Shown here piece after piece: positions 6,079 to 6,632 of a DNA stretch of 6,632 bases. The translations under genes were made by a program, and so were the position numbers. Position 1 is the stretch's first letter. Every line of letters begins with the position of its first letter. Source of the DNA: an uncultured Rhodospirillales bacterium (GTDB lineage: Bacteria > Pseudomonadota > Alphaproteobacteria > Acetobacterales > Acetobacteraceae); the NCBI GenBank assembly GCA_903928045.1, contig CAIYPH010000042.1, positions 1 through 6,632 on the forward strand, in the 5' to 3' direction. A model generated the notes under the pieces. That model saw nothing but the letters and a program-made list of their open reading frames with translations, was not told the DNA's origin and searched no databases.

Positions 6079-6632
6079 CGCATGAGCCCTTCGAGTTCGG
6101 CCATGATACTGCCGAATTCCCGCCCCGCCGTCGAGCGGGGCGCCGTTTCCATGATCCCGAGCCCCTGCGCGAAGGCGGTGGCGAAGCCGACGCGGTTGCC
6201 GAGCGTGCCGGCGAAGACGGGATAACCGGCCTCGGCGATCGCCGCTTCCACCGCCAGCCTGAGTTTGCCGCCGGTGGGCGCACGGTTGAGAAGAATGCGC
6301 GCCGGGCGCTTCTCGGCGGCGGCGAGTGTCATGGTGCCCTCGGCGGCCCAGAAATCGGGCGGGCTCGGCTGCAGCGGCACCAGCACCAGATCGGCCGCGC
6401 GGATGGCCAGCCGCGCATCAGTATCGAGTTGCGGCGGGCTATCGACGATCAACACGTCGTTCAGCCCGCGCAACCGGTCGATCTCGCGGGCCAGCCGCCA
6501 GCCCGAGACATCGGAGAAGCCAACCGGCGCCGCCCCCTTGCGCGCAGCCCGCAGGGCGTGCCAGCGCGCCAGGCTGTGCTGCGGATCGATATCGAGCACC
6601 GCCACGCGGCGAGTGGCGGCGAAGGCGGCGGC
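6075..6632 (-). CDS. ParA/MinD-family P-loop ATPase, 5' end outside the window
   Basis: The frame is open to the window edge, so only the C-terminal 185 residues are visible. The Walker A (KGGxGKT) motif should lie just beyond position 6632. Visible are VAVLDIDPQHS (residues 10-20), matching the ParA-type DxDPQ stretch, and VLIVDSPPQLDTD (60-72), the Walker B region with Asp64. The adenine/switch region LVLVPLQPSPPDFWA and LLNRAP (115-120) follow. This matches small cytoplasmic ParA-like ATPases that drive chromosome, plasmid or protein-cargo positioning. No ParB gene or centromere-like repeats are in view, so it is probably an orphan ParA and the cargo is unknown. The GTG at 6605 is internal, because family-like sequence (AAAFAATRR) continues upstream of it. 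Its stop overlaps the CopD-like gene. Confidence 0.88.
   Translation of the reverse strand, partial: AAAFAATRRVAVLDIDPQHSLARWHALRAARKGAAPVGFSDVSGWRLAREIDRLRGLNDVLIVDSPPQLDTDARLAIRAADLVLVPLQPSPPDFWAAEGTMTLAAAEKRPARILLNRAPTGGKLRLAVEAAIAEAGYPVFAGTLGNRVGFATAFAQGLGIMETAPRSTAGREFGSIMAELEGLMR

Noticed and set aside
5471..6283. Minus-strand open frame of 270 codons spanning the ParA-like, CopD-like and aminotransferase genes
   Set aside because: It is out of frame with all three supported genes, has Pro/Arg/Ala-rich low-complexity composition, and shows no domain.

Overview
The window comes from a GC-rich bacterium. The tRNA-Trp, secE, nusG linkage and the protein sequences suggest an alphaproteobacterium, perhaps Rhodospirillales/Acetobacteraceae. 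That placement is an inference from sequence character, since no marker gene here settles it. No phage, transposon, CRISPR or toxin-type genes are visible, and the region reads as core chromosome.

Left part (about 1-1060, plus strand): a TTGACA promoter element precedes a tRNA-Trp gene (anticodon CCA, CCA end encoded). Then come secE (protein translocase subunit) and nusG (transcription elongation/antitermination factor). A textbook intrinsic terminator sits about 30 bases after nusG. In many bacteria nusG is followed by rplK-rplA and then rplJL-rpoBC. Here the unit ends after nusG and the next genes are convergent and unrelated.

Middle part (1090-5556, minus strand): reading in the direction of transcription there is a class V, PhnW-like aminotransferase. 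Only 25 bases after it comes fhs (formate-tetrahydrofolate ligase). About 190 bases further is a membrane-bound sugar transferase of the EpsB/WcaJ type, which starts lipid-linked exopolysaccharide synthesis. The aminotransferase and fhs look like a two-gene operon linking amino-group transfer to one-carbon metabolism. The gap before the sugar transferase is AT-rich and holds two inverted repeats, so that gene is probably a separate unit.

Right part (5623-6632, minus strand): the 3' portion of a ParA/MinD-like ATPase gene runs off the window edge. It overlaps by 4 bases (ATGA) with a small four-helix CopD-like membrane protein gene, so the two are probably translationally coupled.

No clear previously undescribed system is visible. 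The points most worth a second look are the aminotransferase-fhs pairing without recognisable phosphonate genes, the detached secE-nusG unit, and the structured gap between fhs and the sugar transferase gene.
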